A stretch of DNA of 64,000 nt from Mariniflexile litorale (lineage in GTDB: Bacteria; Bacteroidota; Bacteroidia; Flavobacteriales; Flavobacteriaceae), in contig NZ_CP155618.1 of NCBI RefSeq assembly GCF_031128465.2, positions 2,427,501-2,491,500 on the forward strand, written 5' to 3'. Position numbers and translations under genes: made by a program. The notes below the pieces were generated by a model. The model had not been told where the DNA came from, made no database searches, and saw nothing but the letters and a program-made list of their open reading frames with translations. This document shows positions 45,004 to 53,191 of this stretch, piece by piece (the first letter of the stretch is position 1; each line of letters starts with the position of its first letter).

Positions 45004-45696
45004 TTATTGAATTTTTCCTTTTTCTACCGCCACAGAAGAACCATTAACAAAACAAGTTGAAATATATTTTAGTTTTTTAAAAGGTTTAGGCAATAGATTT
45101 AGTAACTCTTTATCATAATAAGAGTTTTCTAAATTGTAAAGCCGCCATGGTTTATGTTGTATTTTATATTGCAATGTTTTGTTGTCTTTATTATTTATAA
45201 ACGCAATATATCTGGCGACTACAAAATGTTCCAATGTGTTACTTGTTAATTCATGAGTGGTTACACTCCCTTTTGCTTTTGTTTTATATGTTTTGTAATT
45301 GTATTCTAAAGCAATTTTTTTGTTTTTTAGATACTTGTTGTAAGTTATGTTTTTAAAATGATAGGGTTCATTATAGAATATGTTTGCTACCCAAGTAATT
45401 AATGGCTTTGGAGCAAATTCTTTTATAAATACAACGCCTTTTGAATTGTCGATTTTAGATTTTACATAAAACCTGAAGTTTATTTGCCCAAAGTTTTGAT
45501 GCATAAGTACGTTAAAACCAAAAAAACGAACCTTTGTAAACCTGAAAGCAACCATGCTTAGCAACGTTTTACCATTATATAAGTCTAATTGGGTGTCCTT
45601 TGGTAAATAGGGTTTAAGAATGGCTTCATCTATTTCAAAAGTTGTCATGATTAAATCTTCCCAATGACCTTTCATAAATATATTAGTTGATTTCAT
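45004..45696 (-). CDS. DUF2071 (YqjF-like) family protein
   Basis: A 230-residue protein with the DUF2071 layout: MKGHWEDLIMTTFEIDEAILKPYLPKDT-like opening (key residues W11 or so, then LPKDTQLDLYNGKTLLSMVAF), NFRFYVK and GVVFIKEFAPK. The fold is related to acetoacetate decarboxylase, but no function is known. It overlaps the small membrane-protein gene by 14 bases and belongs to the gbsR operon, so it is likely part of whatever response that regulator controls. Confidence 0.82.
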   Translation of the reverse strand: MKSTNIFMKGHWEDLIMTTFEIDEAILKPYLPKDTQLDLYNGKTLLSMVAFRFTKVRFFGFNVLMHQNFGQINFRFYVKSKIDNSKGVVFIKEFAPKPLITWVANIFYNEPYHFKNITYNKYLKNKKIALEYNYKTYKTKAKGSVTTHELTSNTLEHFVVARYIAFINNKDNKTLQYKIQHKPWRLYNLENSYYDKELLNLLPKPFKKLKYISTCFVNGSSVAVEKGKIQ

Positions 45697-46036
45697 CTTG
45701 GCTATTTTTATATAGTAAATAAGTTATATTCAAATGAAGTAAGGCTAATAGTATGGATGTGATAATTACGAAAATAAATAAAGTGTCATTAAAGTATAAA
45801 TCATCATTATAAGATAACATTGTAAGAATAAGAATGGATGATGTTATTATACTGTAGACGATTAATTGTGTTTTACCACTTTTATTTAGCATGTTGAATT
45901 TGCCTATTACAACAACACACATGATTAATTGTATAATTCCTAAAATAATTAAAAACAGCAATCCGAAATATGGTATGATAAAAAGGACCGCATTTATTAT
46001 TAAAAGCCATTTGTTTGTAAGGTATAGATGTTTCAT
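45683..46036 (-). CDS. Small four-helix membrane protein, unknown function
   Basis: A 117-residue protein with four hydrophobic segments (about 10-27, 29-48, 55-75 and 84-108) and few charged residues. I do not recognise the family. It sits between the gbsR-like regulator and the DUF2071 gene, overlapping the latter by 14 bases, and is preceded by a near copy of the proposed GbsR operator (46053-46074). Confidence 0.75.
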   Translation of the reverse strand: MKHLYLTNKWLLIINAVLFIIPYFGLLFLIILGIIQLIMCVVVIGKFNMLNKSGKTQLIVYSIITSSILILTMLSYNDDLYFNDTLFIFVIITSILLALLHLNITYLLYKNSQDEIN

Positions 46037-46052
46037 GTTTTGTTATTTTTGT

Positions 46053-46074
46053 AGTTTCAGAAAATATTGAAAGT
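46053..46074. promoter_or_regulatory. Second candidate GbsR operator
   Basis: AGTTTCAGAAAATATTGAAAGT; its complement agrees at 18 of 22 positions with the core of the perfect operator at 46616-46641. It lies 17 bases upstream of the small membrane-protein gene. Confidence 0.55.
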
Positions 46075-46088
46075 ATAATTTAAATTTT

Positions 46089-46592
46089 TTAACTGAATAA
46101 TTTCAATAATGATTTTGTAATCCAGTTCTGTTCTTGGGTTACGAGTTTGCTAATTATAGCATCAGCATTTTCAGTTAAATCATGCAATGCTTTGGTTTGT
46201 TTAATCAATTCTTTAGTTTTTTCCGTTCCGTCATCTTCTATAGATGAAACATCTTTTAATACTTTAATAACAGGTTTAATTTCTCTTCGGCTGCGTTCTT
46301 TCGCAACAATTCTCGCTAATTCTTGTACATCTTTTTCGGTGTAAAAATATTCCTTACGTTCACCAGGTATGAGATCTTTGGTTACGATTCCCCAATCTAT
46401 TAACTGACGTAAATTCATACTAGTATTTCCCCGTGAAATTTGAAGCTCTTCCATAATTTCTTCCATTGATAATGGTTTGATGGAAATAAAAAGTAATGCT
46501 TGAATTTGAGCCATGGCTTTATTAATGCCCCAAAGAGTACCTAAACTTCCCCAAGTACTTATAAATTTTATTTTTGCTTCTTCATAATTCAT
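46089..46592 (-). CDS. GbsR/MarR family transcriptional regulator
   Basis: A 167-residue winged-helix regulator from ATG 46592, giving the family's usual opening MNYEEAKIKFISTWG. Further motifs are INKAMAQIQALLFIS, LSMEEIMEELQISRGNTSMNLRQLIDWGIV (recognition helix) and PGERKEYFYTE. The 5 extra residues of the longer frame lie on the promoter's -7 box and are not translated in this model. A perfect palindrome overlaps its promoter, so it probably represses itself, and it likely controls the two genes downstream. The ligand is unknown. Confidence 0.9.
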   Translation of the reverse strand: MNYEEAKIKFISTWGSLGTLWGINKAMAQIQALLFISIKPLSMEEIMEELQISRGNTSMNLRQLIDWGIVTKDLIPGERKEYFYTEKDVQELARIVAKERSRREIKPVIKVLKDVSSIEDDGTEKTKELIKQTKALHDLTENADAIISKLVTQEQNWITKSLLKLFS

Positions 46593-46596
46593 AGTA

Positions 46597-46625
46597 CAAA
46601 TATACACTAATTTTTAAACTTTCAA
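46597..46625 (-). promoter_or_regulatory. Promoter of the gbsR-like gene
   Basis: On the minus strand: TTG (46625-46623), 18 bases, TATATTTG (46604-46597). The -7 box ends 4 bases before the ATG, so the transcript is probably leaderless. The TTG lies inside the operator palindrome. Confidence 0.78.
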
Positions 46626-46641
46626 TAATTATTGAAAGTTT
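46616..46641. promoter_or_regulatory. 26-base perfect palindromic operator
   Basis: AAACTTTCAATAA followed directly by its complement TTATTGAAAGTTT. It covers the -33 element of the regulator's own promoter, as expected for autorepression. Confidence 0.72.
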
Positions 46642-46649
46642 GTTTTTAA

Positions 46650-46683
46650 TTTAAAGGCTGAATTTTATAATTCAGCCTTTAAA
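46650..46683 (-). terminator. Terminator downstream of the M3 peptidase gene
   Basis: Perfect stem TTTAAAGGCTGAATT / AATTCAGCCTTTAAA with a 4-base loop, immediately after the peptidase stop on the minus strand. It insulates the gbsR promoter from read-through. Confidence 0.85.
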
Positions 46684-46686
46684 TTT

Positions 46687-48726
46687 TTATTTCATTAGTC
46701 CTGCTCGTCTCAATAAAGCTTCAGGTTGAGGTTCTTTTCCGCGAAAGCGTTTGTAAAGCGTCATGGGGTCTTCTGTTCCTCCTTGAGATAATACAAAATC
46801 TTTGAACTTGGTAGCAATTTCTTTGTTAAAGATACCCGATTCTTTAAAATATTCAAAGGCATCGGCATCTAAAACTTCGGCCCATTTATAGCTGTAATAG
46901 CCTGATGAATAACCACCTTGAAAAATATGAGAAAATGATGTACTCATACAATTTTCAAGAACTTCAGGATAGAGTGTTGTGTTTTTAAAAGCTTCAGTTT
47001 CATGTGCTTTTACACTTGTTATAGTTTCTGGCGATTTGCCTGTATGCCAACTCATATCTAATAAGCCAAAACTTATTTGACGCAAGGTTTGCATACCTTG
47101 ATGAAATGTGGCTGAATCTTTTATTTTTTCGACCAAATCCATTGGAATCACTTCACCTGTTTCATAATGTTTGGCAAATAATGATAAAGCATCTTTTTCA
47201 TAACACCAGTTTTCCATAATCTGACTAGGTAATTCTACAAAATCCCAAAATACACTAGTGCCCGATAAACTAGGATAAGTAGTGTTTGCTAACATACCAT
47301 GCAATGCATGACCAAACTCATGAAATAAAGTAGTTACTTCATTAAAAGTTAATAATGAAGGTTTGCTTTTTGTTGGTTTTGTAAAATTACAAACGATGGA
47401 AATATGTGGCCTATCATTGATTCCGTTTTTAATAGATTGCGGTTTGAAAGAAGTCATCCAGGCACCATTACGTTTTCCAGCTCTTGGGAAAAAATCGGCG
47501 TAAAAAATAGATACTAAATCACCTTTAGTGTTGGTTACTTTATAGGTTAAAACATCTTCGTGGTATGTATCGATGTTGTTTATTTCTTCAAAATTTAAAT
47601 CAAATAATTTATGAGCCACTGTAAAAGCACCATCAATAACATTTTCTAGTTTGAAATAAGGCTTTAATAACTCATCATCTAAGCTAAATAGTTTTTGCTT
47701 TAACTTTTCTGAATAATAAGAACCGTCCCATTTTTCAAGTTGCTCTATACCGTCCAGATCTTTAGCGAAATTTTGAAGGTTTTGAAATTCTTTATCCGCA
47801 GCAGGTTTTGCTTTTTCCAATAATTCATTTGAAAATTCTAGAACTTTTTCAGGTGTTTTTGCCATGCGTTCTTCTAACACAAAATGTGCATGGGTTTTAT
47901 AACCTAGCAAATTGGCACGGTCAAATCGTAATTTAGCAATTTTTAAAACAATGTCTTGGTTATCTAAAGCGTCATTGTTAAAACCTTTACTGCCTGCAGC
48001 TAGGCTTAGTTTTTTACGAAGCTCTCTGTTATCTGCATAGGTTACAAACGGAATGTAACTTGGATAATCTAAAGTAAACAACCAGCCTTCTTTGTTTTTA
48101 GATTCGGCTAATTGTTTTGCTGCTTCCATAGCACCTTCCGGTAAACCAGTCAATTCAGATTCGTCTGTAATCAGCATTTCGAACTTGTTGGTTTCGGCTA
48201 ATACGTTTTCTCCAAATTTCAGCTTTAACTTGCTTAACTCTTTATCAATTTCGCGAAGTTTTTCTTTTTTATCGTTTGATAAATTAGCGCCATTTCGTGA
48301 AAAACTCTTGTATTTTTTGTCCAGTAGTGTTTGTTGTTCGGTCGTTAAATTTAACGTGTCTTTTGAATCGAAAACAGATTTTACACGCTTAAATAATGCT
48401 TTATTTAATGTGATATCATTACTAAATTCAGATAATAAAGGCGATACTTCCTGAGCAATTTTTTGAATACTGTCATTAGTTTCTGCTGAATTTAAATTGA
48501 AAAAGATACTGGAAACTCTATCTAATTGTTCACCTGAAAAATCTAAAGCTTCAATGGTGTTTTTAAAAGTGGGTTCTTCATTATTATTTACAATAGTATC
48601 AATTTCATTCTTAGCCTCTTGAATACATTGTTTAAACGCGGGAAGAAAGTGATCGTTTTCAATTTTTGAAAAAGGGGCAGAATTAAATGGTGTATTAAAT
48701 GGTTTTAATAAGATGTTTTTTGTCAT
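46687..48726 (-). CDS. M3 family zinc oligopeptidase (peptidyl-dipeptidase Dcp/oligopeptidase A-like)
   Basis: A 679-residue thimet-type metallopeptidase. The zinc motif HEFGH is at residues 469-473 (TLFHEFGHALHGML), followed by SGTSVFWDFVELPSQIMENW with the third ligand Glu. Length and the N-terminal LLKPFNTPFNSAPF fit the Dcp/PrlC group. It degrades short peptides. There is no signal peptide, so it is cytoplasmic. Dcp and PrlC are hard to tell apart by eye, hence no symbol. Confidence 0.92.
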   Translation of the reverse strand: MTKNILLKPFNTPFNSAPFSKIENDHFLPAFKQCIQEAKNEIDTIVNNNEEPTFKNTIEALDFSGEQLDRVSSIFFNLNSAETNDSIQKIAQEVSPLLSEFSNDITLNKALFKRVKSVFDSKDTLNLTTEQQTLLDKKYKSFSRNGANLSNDKKEKLREIDKELSKLKLKFGENVLAETNKFEMLITDESELTGLPEGAMEAAKQLAESKNKEGWLFTLDYPSYIPFVTYADNRELRKKLSLAAGSKGFNNDALDNQDIVLKIAKLRFDRANLLGYKTHAHFVLEERMAKTPEKVLEFSNELLEKAKPAADKEFQNLQNFAKDLDGIEQLEKWDGSYYSEKLKQKLFSLDDELLKPYFKLENVIDGAFTVAHKLFDLNFEEINNIDTYHEDVLTYKVTNTKGDLVSIFYADFFPRAGKRNGAWMTSFKPQSIKNGINDRPHISIVCNFTKPTKSKPSLLTFNEVTTLFHEFGHALHGMLANTTYPSLSGTSVFWDFVELPSQIMENWCYEKDALSLFAKHYETGEVIPMDLVEKIKDSATFHQGMQTLRQISFGLLDMSWHTGKSPETITSVKAHETEAFKNTTLYPEVLENCMSTSFSHIFQGGYSSGYYSYKWAEVLDADAFEYFKESGIFNKEIATKFKDFVLSQGGTEDPMTLYKRFRGKEPQPEALLRRAGLMK

Positions 48727-48749
48727 TTGTAAGTTAATATGTTAAAAAC

Positions 48750-48781
48750 AAATATTTATTATGCATACATAATAAATATTT
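48750..48781. promoter_or_regulatory. 32-base inverted repeat in the divergent promoter region
   Basis: AAATATTTATTATG (48750-48763), spacer CATA, then the exact complement CATAATAAATATTT (48768-48781). It lies 24 bases upstream of the M3 peptidase ATG and directly against the -7 box of the candidate small RNA, where a -33 element would be expected. A regulator-binding site is likely; the protein is unknown. Confidence 0.6.
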
Positions 48782-48796
48782 TATACTTTTGTAGGA

Positions 48797-48873
48797 ACAA
48801 TTTGAAGAGTGACTAACTCATAAAATTATTCTTAATTACTAGAAAACCTCGGGATCCCCTCGAGGTTTTTTTT
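48797..48873 (+). ncRNA. Candidate small RNA of about 77 bases
   Basis: A -7 box TACTTTTG at 48784-48791 faces the plus strand, where no gene begins. About 77 bases later there is a strong hairpin, AAAACCTCG / CGAGGTTTT (48843-48869), followed by eight T residues overall, so transcription should stop there. The run between has no open frame of more than a few codons. The start point is estimated from the -7 box. The T run is on the plus side, which makes it a better terminator for this RNA than for the convergent purE gene, though it may serve both. No known RNA family was recognised. Confidence 0.5.
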
Positions 48874-49354
48874 ATTTTAAATCTTTAGCCGATTCGTAAA
48901 CAATTTGTTTTAAAGATTCTTTATAGTCTATTATTTTTTCTAAAACAGAAGAGTTGCTGGTGCCGATAATTTGAGCAGCTAATATGCCAGCATTTTTAGC
49001 ACCGTTAAGTGCTACCGTGGCAACGGGAACACCTCCAGGCATTTGTAGAATGGATAATACCGAATCCCAACCATCAATGGAATTACTGCTTTTTACAGGA
49101 ACACCAATAACAGGTAATGGAGATAAAGATGCAATCATGCCTGGTAAATGGGCTGCACCACCAGCGCCAGCTATAATAACGGCAAACCCTTTGGTGTGTG
49201 CATGTTTACCATAATCGAATAGTTTTTCTGGGGTACGATGCGCCGATACAATGTCAACTTCTACCTCGATATTAAAATCTTTTAAAATATCAATAGCGTC
49301 TTGCATTACTGGCAAATCGCTTTTGCTTCCCATAATAACTCCTACTTTATTCAT
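48872..49354 (-). CDS. purE: N5-carboxyaminoimidazole ribonucleotide mutase
   Basis: A 160-residue class I PurE with GSKSDLPVMQDA, SAHRTPEKLFDY and GAGGAAHLPGMIASLSPLPVIGVPV. It converts N5-CAIR to CAIR in purine synthesis, taking over the PurK product. The purK gene is just upstream on the same strand with a 91-base gap. The hairpin at 48843-48869 lies just after its stop. Confidence 0.96.
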   Translation of the reverse strand: MNKVGVIMGSKSDLPVMQDAIDILKDFNIEVEVDIVSAHRTPEKLFDYGKHAHTKGFAVIIAGAGGAAHLPGMIASLSPLPVIGVPVKSSNSIDGWDSVLSILQMPGGVPVATVALNGAKNAGILAAQIIGTSNSSVLEKIIDYKESLKQIVYESAKDLK

Positions 49355-49445
49355 AAAATTTCAAATTTAAAAATTCCCAAAACCAAACTAGAGTTCAGTA
49401 TGTGTTTTTTACAACAGTTGGAATTTGGTATTTTAGTTTTGTGAT

Positions 49446-50600
49446 TTATTCTGAAATCACTTTAATTGTTTTTTTTACTTCTTCTGCAATGCGTCGTGCT
49501 TCATTTAAATCTTCATTCACAATGGTAACATGTCCCATTTTTCTGAAGGGTCTGGTTTGTTTTTTACCATAAATATGTGGCGTTACACCATCTAGTTTCA
49601 TAATGGCCTCAATATTTTCATAAACAACATTGCCACTACATCCTTCTGCACCCACTAAATTTACCATAACACCACCTACTTTACTATTTGTTCTTCCTAA
49701 AGGCAAATTTAAAATAGCTCTTAAATGTTGTTCAAACTGAGATGTGTAGCTAGCTTCAATAGTTTGGTGCCCAGAATTATGAGGTCTTGGAGCGACTTCG
49801 TTTATCAGGATATCATCATTTTGTGTTTGAAACATTTCAACAGCTAATAACCCCACATGGTTATATGCTTTTGAAGTGTTTAGGGCAACTTCTACTGCTT
49901 TTTTTGCAACAGCATCGGATACTCTTGCAGGGCAAATAACATATTCTACTTGGTTTGCATCAGGGTGGAATTCCATTTCTACAACAGGAAACGTTTTTAT
50001 GTCACCTGATGGGTTTCTTGCTACAATAACTGCTAATTCGTTTTTGAAAGGAACCAGTGTTTCTGTTATGCACTCTACATTAGGTAATCCTTCTAAATCT
50101 TCAATTGATTTTACAATTTTCACGCCTGTTCCATCGTATCCAAATTGGGCACATTTCCAAACGAAAGGAAGTGATAAACCTCCATGATTAATAGCTTCTT
50201 TAATTTCAGACGTATATGCAAAACGAGAAAACGGCGCCGTTGGTAAATTGTTGTCGACGTAAAATAATTTTTGAGTCGCTTTATTTTGAATGATGCGTAA
50301 TGTTTTTGACGATGGATATACTTTGACACCTTCTTTTTCAAGAGTTTCTAAAGCGTCTACATTTACATTTTCAATTTCAATGGTTAATACATTTACCTGT
50401 TTTCCAAAGTTATAAACCGCATCGTAATCCATTAAATCTCCTAGATGAAATTCGTTACTAGCAATTTTACACGGCGCTTCATTGCTGGGATCTAAAACAC
50501 AGGTATAAATATCAAATTTTCGTGTGTCGTTAAGTAGCATTTTACCTAATTGGCCACCACCAAGAATACCAAGTTTAAAATTTGAAGAAAAATAATTCAT
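49446..50600 (-). CDS. purK: N5-carboxyaminoimidazole ribonucleotide synthase
   Basis: A 384-residue ATP-grasp enzyme: LGILGGGQLGKMLLND at the start, FVWKCAQFGYDGTGVKIV for nucleotide binding, and INEVAPRPHNSGHQTIEA near the metal site. It makes N5-CAIR from AIR, ATP and bicarbonate. purE follows on the same strand. A GC-rich stretch (50622-50640) just upstream stands out in the AT-rich gap, but I could not assign it. Confidence 0.96.
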   Translation of the reverse strand: MNYFSSNFKLGILGGGQLGKMLLNDTRKFDIYTCVLDPSNEAPCKIASNEFHLGDLMDYDAVYNFGKQVNVLTIEIENVNVDALETLEKEGVKVYPSSKTLRIIQNKATQKLFYVDNNLPTAPFSRFAYTSEIKEAINHGGLSLPFVWKCAQFGYDGTGVKIVKSIEDLEGLPNVECITETLVPFKNELAVIVARNPSGDIKTFPVVEMEFHPDANQVEYVICPARVSDAVAKKAVEVALNTSKAYNHVGLLAVEMFQTQNDDILINEVAPRPHNSGHQTIEASYTSQFEQHLRAILNLPLGRTNSKVGGVMVNLVGAEGCSGNVVYENIEAIMKLDGVTPHIYGKKQTRPFRKMGHVTIVNEDLNEARRIAEEVKKTIKVISE

Positions 50601-50814
50601 GTATTTGTTTCTAAGGTCACATGCGCTCGCCGCAAAATTAATTCAACAAATATTAAATAGTTGTCGTGGCTCGGATCATGTATTTATTGTTACTAAAATC
50701 GTTAAATGATATGCAAAAATACACTTAAATCTTAAATTAGTCTTGAATTCGTAAATCAAAAATCGTAATTAGGCAATCTATTGATTATCTTTGCAGCTTC
50801 AAAAATAATGAAGG

Positions 50815-51924
50815 GTGATAAAGCTACACGATAAATATTTTAAACCATTTATTTCAGCAAAAGAAATAGATGCTGTCATGGAGCGTTTGGCAACAGACAT
50901 TTCAAACGATATTGGAGACGAAATCCCTGTGTTTGTTGGTATTTTAAACGGGTCGTTTATGGTAGTGAGCGATTTTGTAAAAAAGTACCCCAAACCCTGT
51001 GAGGTAACGTTTATTAAATTAGCTTCCTATGAAGGTGTAAAATCTACCGAAGACATTCAACGTTTAATAGGTTTAACACAAGATTTAACAGGACGAACAG
51101 TCGTTATTTTAGAAGATATTATTGATACTGGCAATACTTTAACAGAAGTGCATCGTATTTTTAAAAATGAACAGGTGAAATCGTTAAAAATTGCCACTTT
51201 GTTTTATAAACCTGAAGCTTATAAAAAAGATTACAAATTACATTATATAGGTATGGAAATTCCGAATAAATTTATAGTGGGCTACGGCTTAGACTATGAT
51301 GGGTTGGGAAGAAACATACCAGAAGTCTATCAAATAAAAGAAACACAATTCATGACAAATTTAGTACTATTTGGTCCTCCAGGGGCAGGAAAAGGCACGC
51401 AAGCAGAATTTTTAAAAACTAAATATAATTTAGTACACATCTCTACAGGTGATGTTTTTAGATTTAATATTAAAAATGAAACCGCTTTAGGTATGTTGGC
51501 TAAATCCTATATGGATAAAGGTGAATTAGTACCAGACCAAGTTACTATTGATATGTTAAATGCAGAAGTCGAAAAAAACGCTAAAGCCAATGGTTTTATT
51601 TTTGATGGATTTCCACGTACCAATGCGCAAGCTGAAGCTTTAGACAAACTATTGGAAAGTAAAGATTCTTCAATAAACGCTATGGTTGCTTTAGAGGTTG
51701 ATGATGAAATTTTAGTAGAACGTTTAATAGGTAGAGGAAAAACTAGCGGACGCGCCGATGATGCTGATGAGTCTATTATCCGTAATAGAATTAAAGAATA
51801 TTACGATAAAACGGCTATTTTAAAAGACTATTACTCGGCTCAAAACAAATATTTTGGAGTTAATGGTATAGGGAGCGTTGAAGATATTACGGTACGTTTA
51901 AGTGAGGTTATTGATAAACTTTAA
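50815..51924 (+). CDS. Fused hypoxanthine phosphoribosyltransferase and adenylate kinase
   Basis: A 369-residue fusion. Residues 1 to about 175 are a hypoxanthine-type phosphoribosyltransferase with the PRPP loop VVILEDIIDTGNTL. Residues 180-369 are a short-LID adenylate kinase with P-loop FGPPGAGKGTQ, FDGFPRTNAQA and GRGKTSGRADD. The first domain salvages hypoxanthine or guanine, the second interconverts AMP, ATP and ADP. The start is GTG: the codon two before it in frame is a stop. An ATG at 51352 (Met180) falls exactly where a separate adenylate kinase would begin, so internal initiation is possible. A -7-like box TATCTTTG is at 50786-50793. The fusion is common in Flavobacteriia. Confidence 0.93.
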   Translation: MIKLHDKYFKPFISAKEIDAVMERLATDISNDIGDEIPVFVGILNGSFMVVSDFVKKYPKPCEVTFIKLASYEGVKSTEDIQRLIGLTQDLTGRTVVILEDIIDTGNTLTEVHRIFKNEQVKSLKIATLFYKPEAYKKDYKLHYIGMEIPNKFIVGYGLDYDGLGRNIPEVYQIKETQFMTNLVLFGPPGAGKGTQAEFLKTKYNLVHISTGDVFRFNIKNETALGMLAKSYMDKGELVPDQVTIDMLNAEVEKNAKANGFIFDGFPRTNAQAEALDKLLESKDSSINAMVALEVDDEILVERLIGRGKTSGRADDADESIIRNRIKEYYDKTAILKDYYSAQNKYFGVNGIGSVEDITVRLSEVIDKL

Positions 51925-51979
51925 GTGGATTCGTTCATTTCGGCTTAACAACTAAAAGACAAACAAATAAACAATAAAG

Positions 51980-52978
51980 ATGACAGAAGGGAACTTCGTA
52001 GATTACGTAAAAATGTTTGTTAGCTCTGGTAACGGAGGTAAAGGATCTTCGCATTTACACCGCGAAAAATTTATAGAAAAAGGAGGTCCCGATGGTGGCG
52101 ATGGTGGCCGTGGTGGTCATGTTATTCTTCGAGGAAATTCAAATCTTTGGACACTTCTTCATTTAAAATTTAAAAAACACATTCGTGCAGGGCACGGATT
52201 GAGTGGTAGTAAAAGTAGAAGTTTTGGTGCCGATGGTACAGATGAATATGTAGATGTGCCTTTAGGAACGGTGGTTCGTGATACCGAAACCAATGAAATT
52301 ATTTTTGAAATCACAGATGACGGTGAAGAAAGAATTATTGCACAAGGTGGTAAAGGAGGATTAGGGAATTGGCATTTTAGAACCCCCACTAACCAAACAC
52401 CGCGTTATTCGCAACCAGGTATTCCGTTAGAAGAAAAACACATTACTTTAGAATTAAAAGTACTTGCAGATGTGGGCTTAGTAGGTTTCCCAAATGCCGG
52501 TAAATCGACGTTGCTATCTGTGGTAACATCTGCAAAACCAAAAATTGCCGATTACGAATTTACAACGCTTAAGCCTAATTTAGGAATTGTAAAATATCGC
52601 GATTTTCAAACCTTTGTGATGGCTGATATTCCTGGAATTATTGAAGGAGCAGCTGAAGGGCGCGGACTAGGACATTACTTTTTACGTCACATAGAGCGTA
52701 ATTCCATTCTGCTATTTTTAATTCCTGCTGATGCACCCGATATTAAAAAGCAATACGATATTCTGTTAGATGAGTTGCGTCGATACAATCCAGAAATGTT
52801 GGATAAAGACCGTATCATTGCCATTTCAAAATGCGATATGTTAGACGATGAGCTAAAAGCAGAATTAAAAGAATTGTTGGATAATGAATTGCCTATACCT
52901 TATTTATTTATTTCATCGGTGGCACAACAAGGTATCACTGAGTTAAAAGATAAGCTTTGGAAAATGTTAAATAGTTAG
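51980..52978 (+). CDS. obg: Obg family GTPase
   Basis: A 332-residue GTPase. The Obg fold at 1-157 is Gly-rich ([28 protein letters not shown]). The G domain has G1 [10 protein letters not shown]3 DIPGIIEGA and G4 SKCD. It binds the large ribosomal subunit and links ribosome assembly to growth and stress. The C-terminal Obg tail of some species is missing, as in other Bacteroidota. It follows hpt-adk by 55 bases. Confidence 0.95.
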   Translation: MTEGNFVDYVKMFVSSGNGGKGSSHLHREKFIEKGGPDGGDGGRGGHVILRGNSNLWTLLHLKFKKHIRAGHGLSGSKSRSFGADGTDEYVDVPLGTVVRDTETNEIIFEITDDGEERIIAQGGKGGLGNWHFRTPTNQTPRYSQPGIPLEEKHITLELKVLADVGLVGFPNAGKSTLLSVVTSAKPKIADYEFTTLKPNLGIVKYRDFQTFVMADIPGIIEGAAEGRGLGHYFLRHIERNSILLFLIPADAPDIKKQYDILLDELRRYNPEMLDKDRIIAISKCDMLDDELKAELKELLDNELPIPYLFISSVAQQGITELKDKLWKMLNS

Positions 52979-53126
52979 GGCGTTACCCAAAGGGTCGGGC
53001 TGTCCGTTATATCTTTTTAAACGTCATGGCGAGGACTAAGGACAAAGCCATCAGACAATTTCTATTACAAAACAAAGTTTGGTTTTTATTTTTGTTTAAA
53101 AAGGATGCCACTTCCATCCCTAACGC
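52979..53126. repeat. Interspersed hairpin repeat with a nested second repeat
   Basis: Outer arms GCGTTA (52980-52985) and TAACGC (53121-53126) are complementary, as are ATCTTTTTAAAC and GTTTAAAAAGGAT further in. The left part (ACCCAAAGGGTCGGGCTGTC) and the right part (GGATGCCACTTCCATCCC) look like a repeat I remember from Flavobacteriaceae genomes. The loop holds a GTCATGGCGAGG...GCCATC stretch resembling another REP-type repeat. It is far more GC-rich than its surroundings and lies directly after the obg stop. Confidence 0.6.
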
Positions 53127-53191
53127 AATTCTGAACATGAATCATGCTATTGGAATAATTTTTGATTAACTTTATAATAAAAATTAAAGTT

